NCBI GenBank assembly: GCA_019925095.2
Contig: CM034392.1
Span: forward strand, 813,501-877,500
Direction: 5' to 3'
Source: Dendrolimus kikuchii
Lineage: Eukaryota; Arthropoda; Insecta; Lepidoptera; Lasiocampidae
Length of the DNA: 64,000 bases
Positions 1 through 10,350 of this stretch are shown in pieces (the first letter of the stretch is position 1; each line of letters starts with the position of its first letter). A program made the translations under genes and the position numbers. The notes under the pieces are model-generated. The model was not told the DNA's origin. It saw only the letters and a program-made list of their open reading frames with translations, and did no database searches.

Positions 1-303
1 TTGCAGGAGATCAGCAGACAGGCAGACGGCCCACTTGATGAAAAGCGGTTACCATCGCCTATGGACATTTGCAACACCAAAGGTGCTACAAATGCGCTGC
101 TGCTCTCTTAAAGTACACTGGAACCTGGTCACTAATGCCGGAATACAACTCAAAGTTGTTATGGCGACATACTCTAGACCAGGGGTGGTAGCCATCCAGT
201 CGGGCAAATGCCCTACCACCTGGCTGTGGGTTGTTAAGTCGCCTCTTACAACAAGCCGCCCGGCCGCAGGAAATTGTATTCTTTCTCCGTTCCTGCACGG
301 ATA
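1..303 (-). mobile_element. A300 SINE-like retroelement, cut by window edge
   Basis: Type description of the family. Read on the minus strand, A300 starts TATCCGTGCAGGAACGGAG, runs about 290 bp, and ends CTGCTGAACTCCTGCAATAAA plus poly(A). No RNA polymerase III A or B box is obvious and no conserved ORF exists. Open frames of 60-110 codons recur only because the copies are similar. The last ~105 bp match the 3' end of the CR1-like LINE at 56678-57435, so mobilisation by that LINE machinery is inferred. This copy lacks its poly(A) because the window begins inside it. Confidence 0.85.
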
Positions 304-712
304 AAATAAATAATAATTATATGTCCTACAATAATGTCATTATAATAATTCAAAAAACGTCATTAAAAAAACAACACACCACTACACCCTACACTACACT
401 ACACTACCACGACTAACTCAAAACCTTATTGAATTATGAAATTACAATAACTACAAATACGTCGGTTTCGTTTTTTTTTTTTAATTAATTCTTGCAAAAT
501 TGTCTTTATATACATACGCGTTTATGCTGGTCATATATACACGGGCATTGTATACAGAGTCTCATACAACAATGTTAAATCGATTCATTGTCGCTAAGTC
601 GAGGTACTCCCAGCAATTGTTGTATGATAAGAAACTATTTCGCTCGCAATGAGGCCATTAACCTGCCCGTAGGTATGTCATACAATGTTAATAAATGAAA
701 ACTATTAAAGAA
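304..712. other. AT-rich spacer
   Basis: Low-complexity AT-rich DNA with short ATT/ACACT runs. I recognise no element or gene in it. Confidence 0.5.
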
Positions 713-875
713 TCTTATACTAATATATAAAGCTGAAGAGTTTGTTTCTTTGCTTGAACGCGCGAATCTCAGGAACTACTGGTCTGATTAGAAAAATTCT
801 TTCAGTGTTAGATAGCTCATAGACCAAATATATTTTTTACTATTCCACGCGGACGAACTCGCGGGCAGAAGCTAG
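713..875 (+). mobile_element. Non-autonomous Helitron, short internally deleted copy
   Basis: Begins TCTTATACTAATATATAAA after an A and ends GCTAG before a T, the Helitron TC...CTAG signature with insertion between A and T and no TSD. The 3' end carries the imperfect hairpin GCGGACGAACTCGC just before GGGCAGAAGCTAG. Much of the middle (the 'aggctataggctatatatcat' segment seen in longer copies) is missing. Confidence 0.85.
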
Positions 876-1031
876 TGTATTATACGTATAAACAATGTTG
901 GAGCATGACTGTTTACCCGTATCAGTCTTCCCGTGGCTAAAGCCAAAAAAAAAAAAAATCTTCTATGAATGTGATGTTACTGCCTGGCACTAACGGAAGA
1001 CCAGCGTTGGTTGTTATCAACCAGCATTTGC

Positions 1032-1959
1032 TGAGTTAGGGCCTATTTCCTCCCAGCCGTGGCACGCACCATGGTCGGGAGCAAACCCGGATGGGACGCC
1101 GTCTCCTTCTACTGCGAGCAAGTGATGTTTGCGAAAGAGGAGGCGGAGCGGGAGCGTGAGCGGACCTCCTTGCTCCGCTCCCACCAAAGGAGGACTCTGC
1201 CTCTTGGGGTATAGGGGATCTCACTCACCCGCACATGCCGTCGAGATGAGAGCGCGAGTGTTCCGCGCGCGCTCATCTCTCCTCCCGTGGGGCCCGTTAC
1301 AGACCGCCCCACGCACGGAAAAGACCAAGTTGGCGCCGGGGGAGCAGCTCCCCCGGCAGTGGAAGAGGCCCAGTGAGGGGAGCCCACGCCTGCCAGGGCA
1401 TCGCGGAGTCGGGCAGCCCGTAGCCCTGGCATAAGACGCAGGACGAAACACCCAGGGGTTTTAGTGGGTATCCCTTTTTTTTTTTTATTGCTGGAGTTCA
1501 GCAGACAGGCAGACGGCCCACTCGATGGAAAGCGGTTACCATCGCCTATGGACATTTGCAACACCAAAGGTGCTACAAATGCGCTGCTGCTCTCTTAAGG
1601 GAAACTGGAACCTGGTCACTAATGCAGGAACACAACTCAAGGTTGTTATGGCGACATACTTTAGACCAGGGGTGGTAGCCACCCAGTCCGGCAAATGCCC
1701 TACCACCTGGCTGTGGGTTGTTTTGTCGCCTCTTACGACAGGCCGCCCGGCCGCAGGAAATTGTATTCTTTCTCCGTTCCTGCACGGATAATCCCTTACT
1801 GGGGAGTGGCAATAGCATGGCTCCAGTTCTGACTGGGCATGCTAGTGCCACCCCCGATCTGGCGAATCCCACACTAAGTCGCGAAATATAATAATATCCA
1901 CCCAAGGTTCTGCCCTTGTCGCGGCTTAGTCCTCAAACGGATTTCCCCTGGTAAAAAAA
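1032..1959 (+). mobile_element. R1-like LINE 3' end, interrupted by A300
   Basis: From 1035 a frame is open to a TAG at about 1213, encoding a C-terminal tail with WDAVSFYCEQVM followed by an EE/ER-rich stretch, which resembles the C-terminus of R1-clade LINEs (family knowledge). A GC-rich 3' UTR follows, resumes after the A300 insertion at 1791, and ends in poly(A) near 1953-1959. The same 3' UTR recurs, uninterrupted, at 38444-38709. Everything upstream of the ORF2 tail is missing (5' truncation). Confidence 0.7.
1477..1790 (-). mobile_element. A300 copy nested in R1-like 3' UTR
   Basis: Complete copy starting with poly(T) on the plus strand and ending TGCACGGATA. Flanked by ATCCCTT at 1470-1476 and 1791-1797. 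The related copy at 38444-38709 shows the uninterrupted site, proving insertion into the R1-like end. Confidence 0.92.
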
Positions 1960-2340
1960 GGGGCCTATTTAGAATTACTCAACCTTTGGATTTTGTGAAA
2001 CTGCTTATGTATAATTACTATTTTAAATAACTTCTTTCTTTCTTTCAAATAAGCGGGTTGAAAATTAACGGGTCAAATTGAAGTGTCTATTTGCAATGTC
2101 AAAATAGATATGTGAAAAAGATCAGGGGGGATCATGGGGGGATCAGGGACCAGGAGATTCCGAAAATGCATTATATTAGAATATTGTCTGTCTGTCCGTA
2201 TGAATGTTCCGGCTAATCTCGGAAACGTCTGGACCGATTTTGACGGAACTTTCAATGGCAGATAACTGATGATTTTTTTTTAATAACAACTACTGACTCT
2301 AGTTCCGTGTTCTTTTTTACAATTAAATTTGTTAAATTGA

Positions 2341-2591
2341 CGGCCTCTGTGGTTGAGCGGGCTAAGCCTTTGCCGGCGTACCTCACTGCAACGCAGAGGT
2401 TCCGGGTTCGATTCCTGGTATAGTAAATTTCGGAAACGTATTTTCTCCGTTATTTACTATGGTCTGGGTGTCTGGGATCGGCCCCAGAGTAGTCCGTTGT
2501 ATATTACCTATAACAGAAGCGTAACTTGCTTAATTTGGGGGTATACAATGTGTGTGTTTGTCTGCCGATTATTATTATTATTATTATTATT
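2341..2591 (+). mobile_element. tRNA-derived SINE (family D), near full length
   Basis: The 5' region is tRNA-like, with an A box (TGGTTGAGCGGG near 2350) and a B box (GGTTCGATTCC near 2405), then a tRNA-unrelated body containing TGGTCTGGGTGTCTGGGATC and a 3' (ATT)n tail. The A and B boxes are the internal polymerase III promoter expected of such SINEs. It is not a functional tRNA gene: the acceptor arm and fold are not maintained. Confidence 0.85.
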
Positions 2592-3229
2592 CTTTCAACA
2601 CCACGGGCCATAAAAATGGCCCGGTCATTTGGAGGGCTTGCGTGGGGTCATGGAAAATCCAACACGTAGAGGCCCATTGACAAATTTAATGTAAATGTGG
2701 CGTGACACTGACCGGTGATTATCCCTGTCTACACCATATAACAATGTACCCAAGGACAAGCCCCGGCCAGTGTAGAACTATTATGGGAAATGAGGACAAA
2801 AAGTACCGGGCTATTGGGGTGAACTGCTAGTGGTACTAGGGGTCTGGGAATATGGAGACTATGGCGTCTGCCCGTCGCAATGTTCAGGGAACATGGAAAA
2901 ATGGGCAGACGGTGACTCGCCACTCCCTGCATGGGCCCCAAAAAATGCCATAGAAGACAGGGGCAACATGGGTGTGAGTGGCTAAGAGGTGTAGAGAGGT
3001 GGGCTGCAGGTTCACCGAAGCTACTTCTGACGTGATGCCATTTATCACTTCCACCCCTGGAGCTTTAGTTTTAGCTCTAGCGATCTCCACTCCGTGCCGG
3101 CCGGTTAAGACAAGCACGGAGGCGGGGGCCTTGCCTTGGCCCCCGGAGTCAGGTACGAGGTGTCGCTACTCACCTAAGGCTTCGCCACAAAGCCCCCCTG
3201 CGGGATTATTATTCTTATTATTATTAATT
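2592..3229 (+). mobile_element. Family I dispersed repeat, copy 1
   Basis: About 600 bp running from the D SINE (ATT)n tail (starting near CACCACGGGCCATAAAAATGG) to another (ATT)n tract. An inverted copy lies at 50996-51572. Moderately GC-rich, with no convincing ORF. The (ATT)n end suggests a LINE 3' portion, but I cannot assign the clade. Confidence 0.6.
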
Positions 3230-3349
3230 TAAGAAGTTAGGAAATTGTACACGCTTATTTGTGGATAACTGATGTTATAAGGAGTTTCATTTTTTTTCGG
3301 GTTCAGCGAAAAAAAAATCCCAAGCGGACGAAACCGCGCGCACAGCTAG

Positions 3350-3870
3350 TAAGACATAAAGATGAAAAAGTTATAATAAAAAGATCTTAATTGCGTTAAA
3401 AAAGACTTCATAAGTGATTTTTTTTATCTGCCTTTTTACCGTTTTAGATTTTTTACTTCATTGTAAAAAGTTCAATTTTTTTTATTAGTTATTTATATAC
3501 AAAATAAATGTAAATACTCCATAATTTAAGCAAAACTATTAAATAACAAATAAGCAGTTACAAAAATTACATCTGAATTTTTTTTTGTAACAATTAACTG
3601 TTTATTTTTTTAAGTTCACAATACCTCATTACTGTCAAAGCTGAAAGACAGAAATGTAAGCGAGGCATTATGAGAATAACATAATTATTAGAGGAATGTA
3701 ATCAAATACGGAATAGAGCAATATCTCATAAAATAAAAAAAATATTAATAAATAATTTCGTTAAGTGACTGTAAAAATAGGTATAGCTGTGTTAAAGAAA
3801 ACGGATTTTTCAAATAATATAAATGAGAAATATTAAATTAATTTACAATTATTATTATTATTTTTGCACA
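3350..3870. other. AT-rich spacer
   Basis: Homopolymer A/T-rich DNA. No recognisable element or coding potential. Confidence 0.5.
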
Positions 3871-3984
3871 CCATGTCAAAGAGGCAAGTGAGGTGTGTAA
3901 GAATAAGCCTAAATGGCACTCTGTTGTTCGTGCCTACCCCGCAAGGGAACTGGCGTGAAGTTATGTATGTATGTATGTATGAAA
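3871..3984 (+). mobile_element. RTE-like LINE, short 3' end
   Basis: Carries the last ~100 bp of the RTE-like family (from ATGTCAAAGAGGCAAGTG through GGGAACTGGCGTGA) and the family's (TATG)n terminal microsatellite. 5' truncated. No clear TSD. Confidence 0.85.
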
Positions 3985-4090
3985 ATGGTAGAATGTATAG
4001 GATATCAACTTATCATTGTAACAACTTTTGTACTACATTCTGGCAAATAAAGATTATTATTATTATTATTATAAAAAATAGTCCTACCCG

Positions 4091-4333
4091 CAATTTGCCA
4101 GGAGGTAGGGTATTTGCCCGTCTGGATGGCTACCACCCCCGGTCTAGATTATGCCGCCCTAACAACTTTGAGTTGTGTCCCGGCATTAGTGGCCAGGTTC
4201 CAGTCTCCCTTAAAAGAGCAGCAGCGCATTTGTAGGACCTCTGGTGTTGCAAATGTCCATAGGCAATGGTAACAGCTTTCCGACAGACGAGTCGTCTGCC
4301 TGTTTACTTAACTCGTGCAATAATTAAAAAAAA
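4091..4333 (+). mobile_element. A300 copy, 5' truncated
   Basis: Begins inside the element near CAATTTGCCAGGAGGTAGGG and ends with poly(A) at about 4325-4333. Divergent in the tail (CAGACGAGTCGTCTGCC). An (ATT)n tract and a spacer separate it from the RTE end at 3871. Confidence 0.8.
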
Positions 4334-4471
4334 ATACACTGAAGAGAAAGAAGGATGCCTGTTTCAAACTACTATTGTAGTTGTTGCCCGTAGTTGGAAT
4401 GTAGCTAGGGTTACCAACCGTACTATAATATGTACAGTATCGTCCTATATTTTATCCAATTGTACTATATA

Positions 4472-4589
4472 CATACATACATAACTTCACGCCAGTTCCC
4501 TTGCAGGGTAGGCACGAACAACAGAGCGCCATTTAGGCCCAATCTTATACACCTCACTTGCTTCTTTGACATTCATAACTCTTGTCATA
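4472..4589 (-). mobile_element. RTE-like LINE 3' end with TSD
   Basis: Minus-strand copy of the last ~115 bp. Flanked by TGTACTATATA at 4461-4471 and 4590-4600 (11 bp), showing target-primed insertion of an extremely short product. Confidence 0.9.
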
Positions 4590-4722
4590 TGTACTATATA
4601 TTATAGAAAAATAATATAGTAGAATTCATACTATATTTTCATCGCTAATTCAACTGTCACGCTTTTTGTTCAGATTCTTATGATTAATTTTAAAAATAAT
4701 AGATCTTTCCTACCTAAGCAAA

Positions 4723-4897
4723 ATAATAGTTTAAAAAAAAACTAAAAAAATACGCTTTTATAGAAAATCCAACTAAAAAATAATTTTTTTACAATAAAAT
4801 CATTTTTTCTTACACTATTTTTAATTCAAATTTATTTTCTATTATTTATTTGGATTTTCTATAAAAGCGTTTCTTTATAGTTTTTTTTAACTATTAT
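4723..4897. repeat. Foldback with ~48-50 bp arms
   Basis: Left arm 4723-4772 and right arm 4850-4897 are near-perfect inverted repeats sharing CGCTTTTATAGAAAATCCAA and ATAATAGTT. The AT-rich loop is about 77 bp. No flanking TSD is evident, so a MITE or palindromic foldback is possible but unclassified. Confidence 0.85.
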
Positions 4898-5034
4898 TTA
4901 TTTTTCATTTTTTAGTGATTATTTGGTGATTTAATTTCTTTCTCCGTTGGAAACTTTGAAAAAAGAATTAAATACACTCTTATGATAAAATGGAATGTTA
5001 TGTAAAAATAAGCTTTTTTAAAAAGGTTTTTAAA

Positions 5035-5290
5035 TACAAGCCTTTGAGATCCTGGATATCATGTAGCAGCAGAGTGCTAGCCAAGACAAGTAAAACGAGC
5101 CCAAACACGACGGGTCTATCTTGTTTAGTACAGGAGTTCCTATGGCCACCTTCCGACTCCATCACCAGATCAGCTCCATGGTACATATTATTACATTCTC
5201 ACGCGATATACACATACGTGCAAAATTTCAGCTCAATCGGAAACCGAGAAGTCGATCAAATTTAACTTGAAAGATTCCGTTACAAACATA
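5035..5290. repeat. Degenerate dispersed repeat
   Basis: Slightly more GC-rich island with CACCAGATCAGCTCCATGG and AAAATTTCAGCTCAATCGG, word patterns shared with family N elements of this window. Too decayed to bound or classify. Confidence 0.35.
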
Positions 5291-5472
5291 CGTATGAAGC
5301 TAATTAAAGCGTATTAAAAAGTAGTAATTAATACACATGCAAAATTCAATAATAATAATTGAACAAGTAAAATGTATAATATATAATAAAAAAATAAATG
5401 TGTAACTCTTTTTTCCCCCTAAATTTCCCAAAAGTAATACATTAGAGCTTAAAAACAAAATTACTATATTTT

Positions 5473-5600
5473 GCATGCATGACAAGAGTTATGAATGTCA
5501 AAGAAGCAAGTGAGGTGTGTAAGAATAAGCCTAAATGGCGCTCTGCTGTCCGTGCCTACCCCGCAAGGGAACTGGCGTGAAGTTATGTATGTATGTATGT
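5473..5600 (+). mobile_element. RTE-like LINE 3' end with TSD
   Basis: About 128 bp, ending in (TATG)n. Flanked by ACTATATTTT at 5463-5472 and 5601-5610. Confidence 0.9.
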
Positions 5601-5933
5601 ACTATATTTTCTTCAAAAAAGGTGGCAACCCTAGATGTAGCTGCGCCTGCGCCACGACCAGTCTGCGCAACATTGTTCCGATAGTGAAAATTAATTTACA
5701 TAAGTAAACACCGAATATATCGTAACGTGTAAAAGGTTCACAAACGCCAATGACACAGTTTTACAACAATATATTTCGAAGAACATGCTATTGATGCGAT
5801 ATTTTGTTGTTACATTAATTACAATAAGTTTTTGTATGTAAAAAGATGGCGGAGATAATAGACGTATGATACACTGTTCGATGAGAATCTATTTGTTTTT
5901 AAAATTAGTTTATTTTTGTTTCTTTTCTGGTTT

Positions 5934-6214
5934 TGTTTTTTTTTTATTGCTGAAGCACAGCAGACAGGCTGACGGCCCAACTGTGATGGAAAGTGGTTAC
6001 CGTCGCCTATGGACATTAGCAATATCAGAGGTGCTGGCAATGTGCTGCGGGCCTTGAAGGAGAAACTGGAACCCTGATGCCGGGACACAACTCAAAGTTG
6101 TAATGGTAGCAGTCGGGCAAATGCCCTCCCACTTGGCTGTGGGTTGTTCTGTCGCCTCTTACGACAGGCCGCCCCAACGCAGGAATTAGTAATCTTTTTT
6201 CCTTCCTGCACGGA
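5934..6214 (-). mobile_element. A300 copy, 'GCGTTGGGGCGG' subfamily, internally deleted
   Basis: The 5' part carries CCGCCCCAACGCAGG (minus-strand CTGCGTTGGGGCGG) instead of the commoner CGGCCGGGCGG. About 40 bp between the GTTGTAATGG and GTCGGGCAAATG motifs are missing. More diverged than most copies. Confidence 0.82.
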
Positions 6215-6395
6215 AAACTTCATTATTTATTTCTTTCTTCTTAAACTATTATATACATAAATGTCTATTTTTAATGCATGCTGTGTTCGCATCAAGAAGG
6301 CCATTCAGCAACCATATTCTCTGCCTTCTAAATTTGTTTGCAAGTACATACATTGGATAAGAATGTTTACGAAATGGCACCTGTAATATTTAATA

Positions 6396-6487
6396 CACTT
6401 CACGCCAGTTCCCTTGCGGGGTAGGCACGGACAACAGAGCGCAATTCAGGCTTATTCTTACACACCTCACTTGCTTCTTTGACATAT
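6396..6487 (-). mobile_element. RTE-like LINE 3' end lacking the microsatellite
   Basis: Only ~92 bp, without (TATG)n, but bounded by a perfect 14-bp TSD TGTAATATTTAATA at 6382-6395 and 6488-6501. Confidence 0.9.
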
Positions 6488-6588
6488 TGTAATATTTAAT
6501 AAAGTACCAAAACCGTTAAAATCAATACCATTAAATATAATTAAAACAAGACTAAAGAAATTATTAATAGACAAATCATATTATTCCT

Positions 6589-6889
6589 ATCCGTGCAGGA
6601 ACAGAGAAAGGATACAATTTCCTGCAGCCTATCGTAAAAGCCGACTTAACAATCCACAGCCAGGTGGTAGGGCATTTGCCCGACTGAATGGCTACCACCC
6701 CTGGTCTAAAGTATGTCGCCATAACAACCTTGAGTTGTGTTCCGGCATTAGTGACCAGGTTCCAGTCTCCCTTAATAGAGCAGCAGCGCATTTGTAGCAA
6801 CTTTAGTGTTGCGAATTTCCATAGGCGATGGTAACCGCTTTCCATCAAGTGGGCCGTCTGCCAGTCTGCTGATCTTCTGCAAAAAATAA
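6589..6889 (+). mobile_element. A300 copy, complete
   Basis: Full-length with poly(A) near 6880. One CGGCCGGG-to-GCAGCC change in the 5' region. No clear TSD. Confidence 0.88.
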
Positions 6890-7661
6890 AATCCACAAAC
6901 GAATTCCTTAATGAAAATTTTGAAACATAATATCAATACATAATTATTAATAATATTTAAATTAGACATTAAATAATTGACATACACAGATTGCAATAAT
7001 AATTTATTTTATTTTATTTGGGGGGTTAACAGCTGCTTACAAACTAAAGTTTTACAAACTAGCGTTACAAAGATAGCTAAAGAACAGCTAATCATAAACC
7101 TCCACAGATGACAGGGAAATAAAAATAAAGTATAAAATACAATTATTCAGACACAATACGCAATTCCGTATCTGGCCTTTTGGATAGTTGCCTTCGACAA
7201 CAACAACGGCACAATATACGTAAACGTCACACGTCATATTAGCAGTGACAGATAAAACGTCACTTACGAACTTCAAGTCACTTCATACTTGATCACTTCA
7301 TTAATATACGTTTAAAAATTTACCAGCGTAACGAATTTGCAAAAACGAATTTTATACGAGAAAAAACCTCTCATCATTTTGGATATCCTCCGTTCCTGTG
7401 TCTACAACAATAATTTTAGAAAAAAAGAACAATAATAAAAGGATTTTATGTCGGGGAAACTAGTAATTATTAAAATAGGCTTTGATTAAATTGGCATTTA
7501 CAGATGCTAGACTATCCACAAACAAGTCAATGTCAACATAATGCGACTTGCTGAGTTTGTTGAATTCATTCACTGTTCTAACTAATTTTATAAATTTAAA
7601 TTTAATCAAAATAAGATATCTATATAATTAATAAATAAGGGTAATAAATATTATCCAGGTT
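6890..7661. other. Unclassified spacer
   Basis: AT-rich DNA; 7000-7320 is less biased, with CAACAACAACGG and AAACGTC words. No repeat family or gene recognised. Confidence 0.4.
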
Positions 7662-7900
7662 ATAATAATAATCGGCAGACAAACACACACATTGTATATC
7701 CCCAAAGTGAGCAAGTTATGCTTGTGTTATGGGTAATATACAACGGACTACTCTGGGGCCGATCCCAGACACCCAGACCATAGTAAATAACGGAGAAAAT
7801 ACGTTTCCGAAATTTAATATACCAGGAATCGAACCCGGAGCCTCTGCGTTGAAGTGAGGTAGGCCGGCAAAGGCTTAGCCCGCTCAACCACAGAGGCCGT
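7662..7900 (-). mobile_element. tRNA-derived SINE D, complete
   Basis: Minus-strand copy: the (AAT)n tail opens the plus-strand reading, GGAATCGAACC is the B box complement near 7827, and the A box complement lies near 7887. Confidence 0.85.
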
Positions 7901-8441
7901 CGTATATAAAAGGTACTTAATAAAATAAAGAGGAACTATTTAAGTAATGACTATTAAGATCCTGCTCACTTGCACACCAGTGGAACTGGTAAAATGTACT
8001 GAACGATGTATTTCTAAGAATAACACCTGAAAACAACTACATTTATGCAAGAATAAATATTTCATTTTATTTCATAAATATGAATTGAACAGTTTGCGAA
8101 CCAAACTAAAAAAAATATAATTGAATGAATTAAGTTTATGTTTATATGATTTGGTTGATTCGTCCGAATTGAACCGTTTAATACCGTCTTAAGTTATGGT
8201 AAACAGTGCTTAATTATCGTGGAGTCATTTTAATAGGTAACATTTGACGTCTGTCAGTTTTATCTTCATAGTGAGGTGATCTGCTTAAAAACATCGATTA
8301 AAGTGAATCAATCGATACGGACTTGAAACATATGTGAATTTTAAAAATCATCAGGCGAATCCCTCTCCCATTATTATTTTTTCTTTCGTAAATTTAAGAA
8401 GCAAAATAAGACAAGTACATAATTTAACAAAAAAATTGCAT

Positions 8442-8675
8442 TTATTCAGTTGAACTATCAGAACTGTTATTAATATTGTCATCTTCATCACTGCTGTCAG
8501 CACTAAGAGATATTATTAATTCATTTTCAATAATATGGTCTATTCTCACATCTCGTTCAAAATCTTGTAAAATTATTTTCTTTGTTTTCGTTATGACTTT
8601 TCTCCAGTCTTCTGTAGTGACTTCTGCACACGCAGTTTGTAGCAGAGTCATCATTTTAGTAGTACTGAAGGGTGG
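8442..8675 (-). pseudogene. Transposase C-terminal remnant
   Basis: The minus-strand frame open from about 8675 encodes EPPFSTTKMMTLLQTACAEV, a tryptophan-containing TTEDWRKVI helix, an IIENELIISLS segment and an acidic SSDEDD-type tail before the stop at 8442. This layout resembles the C-terminus of insect DDE transposases (inferred by pattern; superfamily not certain). The frame is stopped upstream at about 8700, and no DDE core is found within 8.2-10.4 kb. Confidence 0.45.
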
Positions 8676-8730
8676 TTCAGTATTGTTCCGTGTTAGTTAT
8701 TTTTTGTATTTTTATAGTTAGTTAAAAGAA

Positions 8731-9513
8731 GATGACTGTCAGGCGAGAGGCTTACATTTGAATGCGAAGAAAACAAAGGTTATGGTGTTTGAAAGAGAAG
8801 AAACCAGAACAAATGCAAGGATAATGGTCGATGATGTTATGCTAGAGCAAGTGAATGAGTTTGTATATCTTGGAAGTGCTTTTAGCAGGGATGGAAGGTA
8901 CACCGCTGATATAGAAAGAAGAGTGAATTTGGGGAATAGTGTGAATGGAGCGTTAGGTAAACTTCTAGGCGCTAAAAACCTCAGCCAGAAGGCCCAGCTC
9001 GCCATACACAACGCGGTGCTGGTACCTACGCTTACGTGGATGCGAGAGTTGGGTATGGAAGAGAGAGCATGAAAGTAGAGTAAACGCGGTCGAGATGCGA
9101 GCACTGCGCAAAATCTGCGGAGTGACGCTCGCGGACCGCGTTCGTAATACCGAAGTAAGAAAGAGAGTTGGTCTGAAAGAGAGTGTCGGGGTGAAGGTAA
9201 GGAAAGGAATGCTCCGGTGGTTCGGGCATGTGGAAATAATGCATGACGAAAGAATGACTAAACAGATATACAATGCAAAAGTGGATGGATGCAGAAGTCG
9301 TGGAAGGCCACGACACACCTTCCATGATCAAATTGATCGTGTACTAGCAGAAGGTGATGTCAGGAGCCTTAAGAACACACGAGCTTGCATGACAAGAGTT
9401 ATGAATGTCAAAGAGGCAAGTGAGGTGTGTAAGAATAAGCCTAAATGGCACTCTGTTGTTCGTGCCTACCCCGCAAGGGAACTGGCGTGAAGTTATGTAT
9501 GTATGTATGTATG
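8731..9513 (+). mobile_element. RTE-like LINE, longest copy, C-terminal ORF with 2-bp deletion
   Basis: The reference copy in this window. It encodes the C-terminal part of the LINE polymerase ORF: YLGSAFSRDG, then an RRVNLGNSVNGALG segment, GMLRWFGHVE, GRPRHTFHDQIDRVL, and NVKEASEVC before the TGA at 9490, followed by the (TATG)n tail. The two halves lie in different frames because ACGTATGG of the copy ending at 56521 reads ACGTGG here (2-bp loss near 9036). Upstream polymerase domains are absent. TSD TAGTTAAAAGAA at 8719-8730 and 9514-9525. RTE affiliation rests on the microsatellite 3' end and the ORF pattern. Confidence 0.9.
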
Positions 9514-9870
9514 TAGTTAAAAGAATAATAAATATAATTATGTTTTATTATAATCACAACGTGGTTATTAATTTATGGTGATATTTCTTCACAAGTAATC
9601 ATTGCATTCGATTCTACATATCAGCTTGCGATTTTTAGAGTAACATCCCTAGTGTTTAAAAAGAAAAAGGGTTAACTGACGCAACATTGTAACGACGTTC
9701 AGTTCTTTAGATCAAAAATTGTTTGTTATGTTTAGAATGGTTTATAAGACAAGGCAAATCGTAAAATTACTCGTATCGGTCATTATTACAATAAATATGT
9801 AATCGTAATTGAAAAAAGTTCAGCAATTGTGCAGTTCTAACAAAACGAACATAGTACATTATGGTACTAG

Positions 9871-9966
9871 TGTGTAACATTGGTGATTACCGCCGAGGCG
9901 CCATTGAGACTCGAGCCGTAGGCGAGGGTCTTAAGAGAGCCGAGGACGGTAATCATCAATACACAC
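9871..9966. repeat. GC-rich hairpin inside the DNA transposon
   Basis: Outer arms GTGTGTAACATTGGTGATTACCG (9871-9893) and 9947-9966 pair imperfectly. An inner stem pairs AGACTCGAGCC with GGCGAGGGTCT around GTA. Strikingly GC-rich for this window. Confidence 0.65.
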
Positions 9967-9981
9967 GTGTATCATACGACG

Positions 9982-10350
9982 TTTTTCAACACACTTGTGA
10001 ATAAAATAACAACAAAAACTCATTTTATTTAGTAGATAAAAAAAAGTTATATATGAGTGAAAGTTTTATTTATTAAACACGTACGAGTTAAAATTATCTA
10101 TTTAAATAAGAAGTTGCATGAAATGAGCAAGCAATAGGAACATTAATTTATTTGTTCTATAGAAAACGATCTTTTTTTTTGAATAAAAACTTTTTTAAGA
10201 ACAAAGCAACTCAACCAATAAAATTTTAAAAAAAATCTATAACTCACTAGTGAGTTATAATGTTTTTTACTCACAGTTTGATAATGGGTGTCATTCTGTG
10301 CCTAATTGCGGTGACCATAGAGCCACTTTATGAGCAAGTGTGTTGAAAAA
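9982..10350. mobile_element. MITE-like foldback with palindromic centre
   Basis: TTTTTCAACACACTTG at 9982-9997 is repeated inverted at 10335-10350. A perfect 22-bp palindrome centred on CACTAGTG lies at 10238-10259. The interior is AT-rich and non-coding. Confidence 0.6.

Larger units (their letters stand above)
2150..3349 (+). mobile_element. Helitron-like element split by a ~1-kb insertion
   Basis: The left part (about 2150-2271) has GTCTGTCTGTCCG and a GATAACTGATG box. The right part (3264-3349) repeats GATAACTGATG, continues TTATAAGGAG, and ends GCGGACGAAACCGCGCGCACAGCTAG before T, a Helitron-like hairpin plus CTAG end. The left boundary is uncertain. Segment 2272-3263 is foreign and bounded by the duplicated GATAACTGATG. 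Confidence 0.6.

Noticed and set aside
1036..1567. Minus-strand ORFs of 62 and 152 codons over 1036-1567
   Set aside because: Antisense shadow of the GC-rich R1-like 3' end and A300; crosses an insertion junction.
1525..1791. Recurrent 70-90-codon ORFs inside A300 copies (both strands)
   Set aside because: They are similar only because the element copies are similar. Frames shift or stop between copies, and neither strand keeps one conserved start/stop.
2341..2420. tRNA gene
   Set aside because: A and B boxes are present but the sequence recurs with a common non-tRNA body and (ATT)n tail, and the cloverleaf is not maintained: a SINE head.
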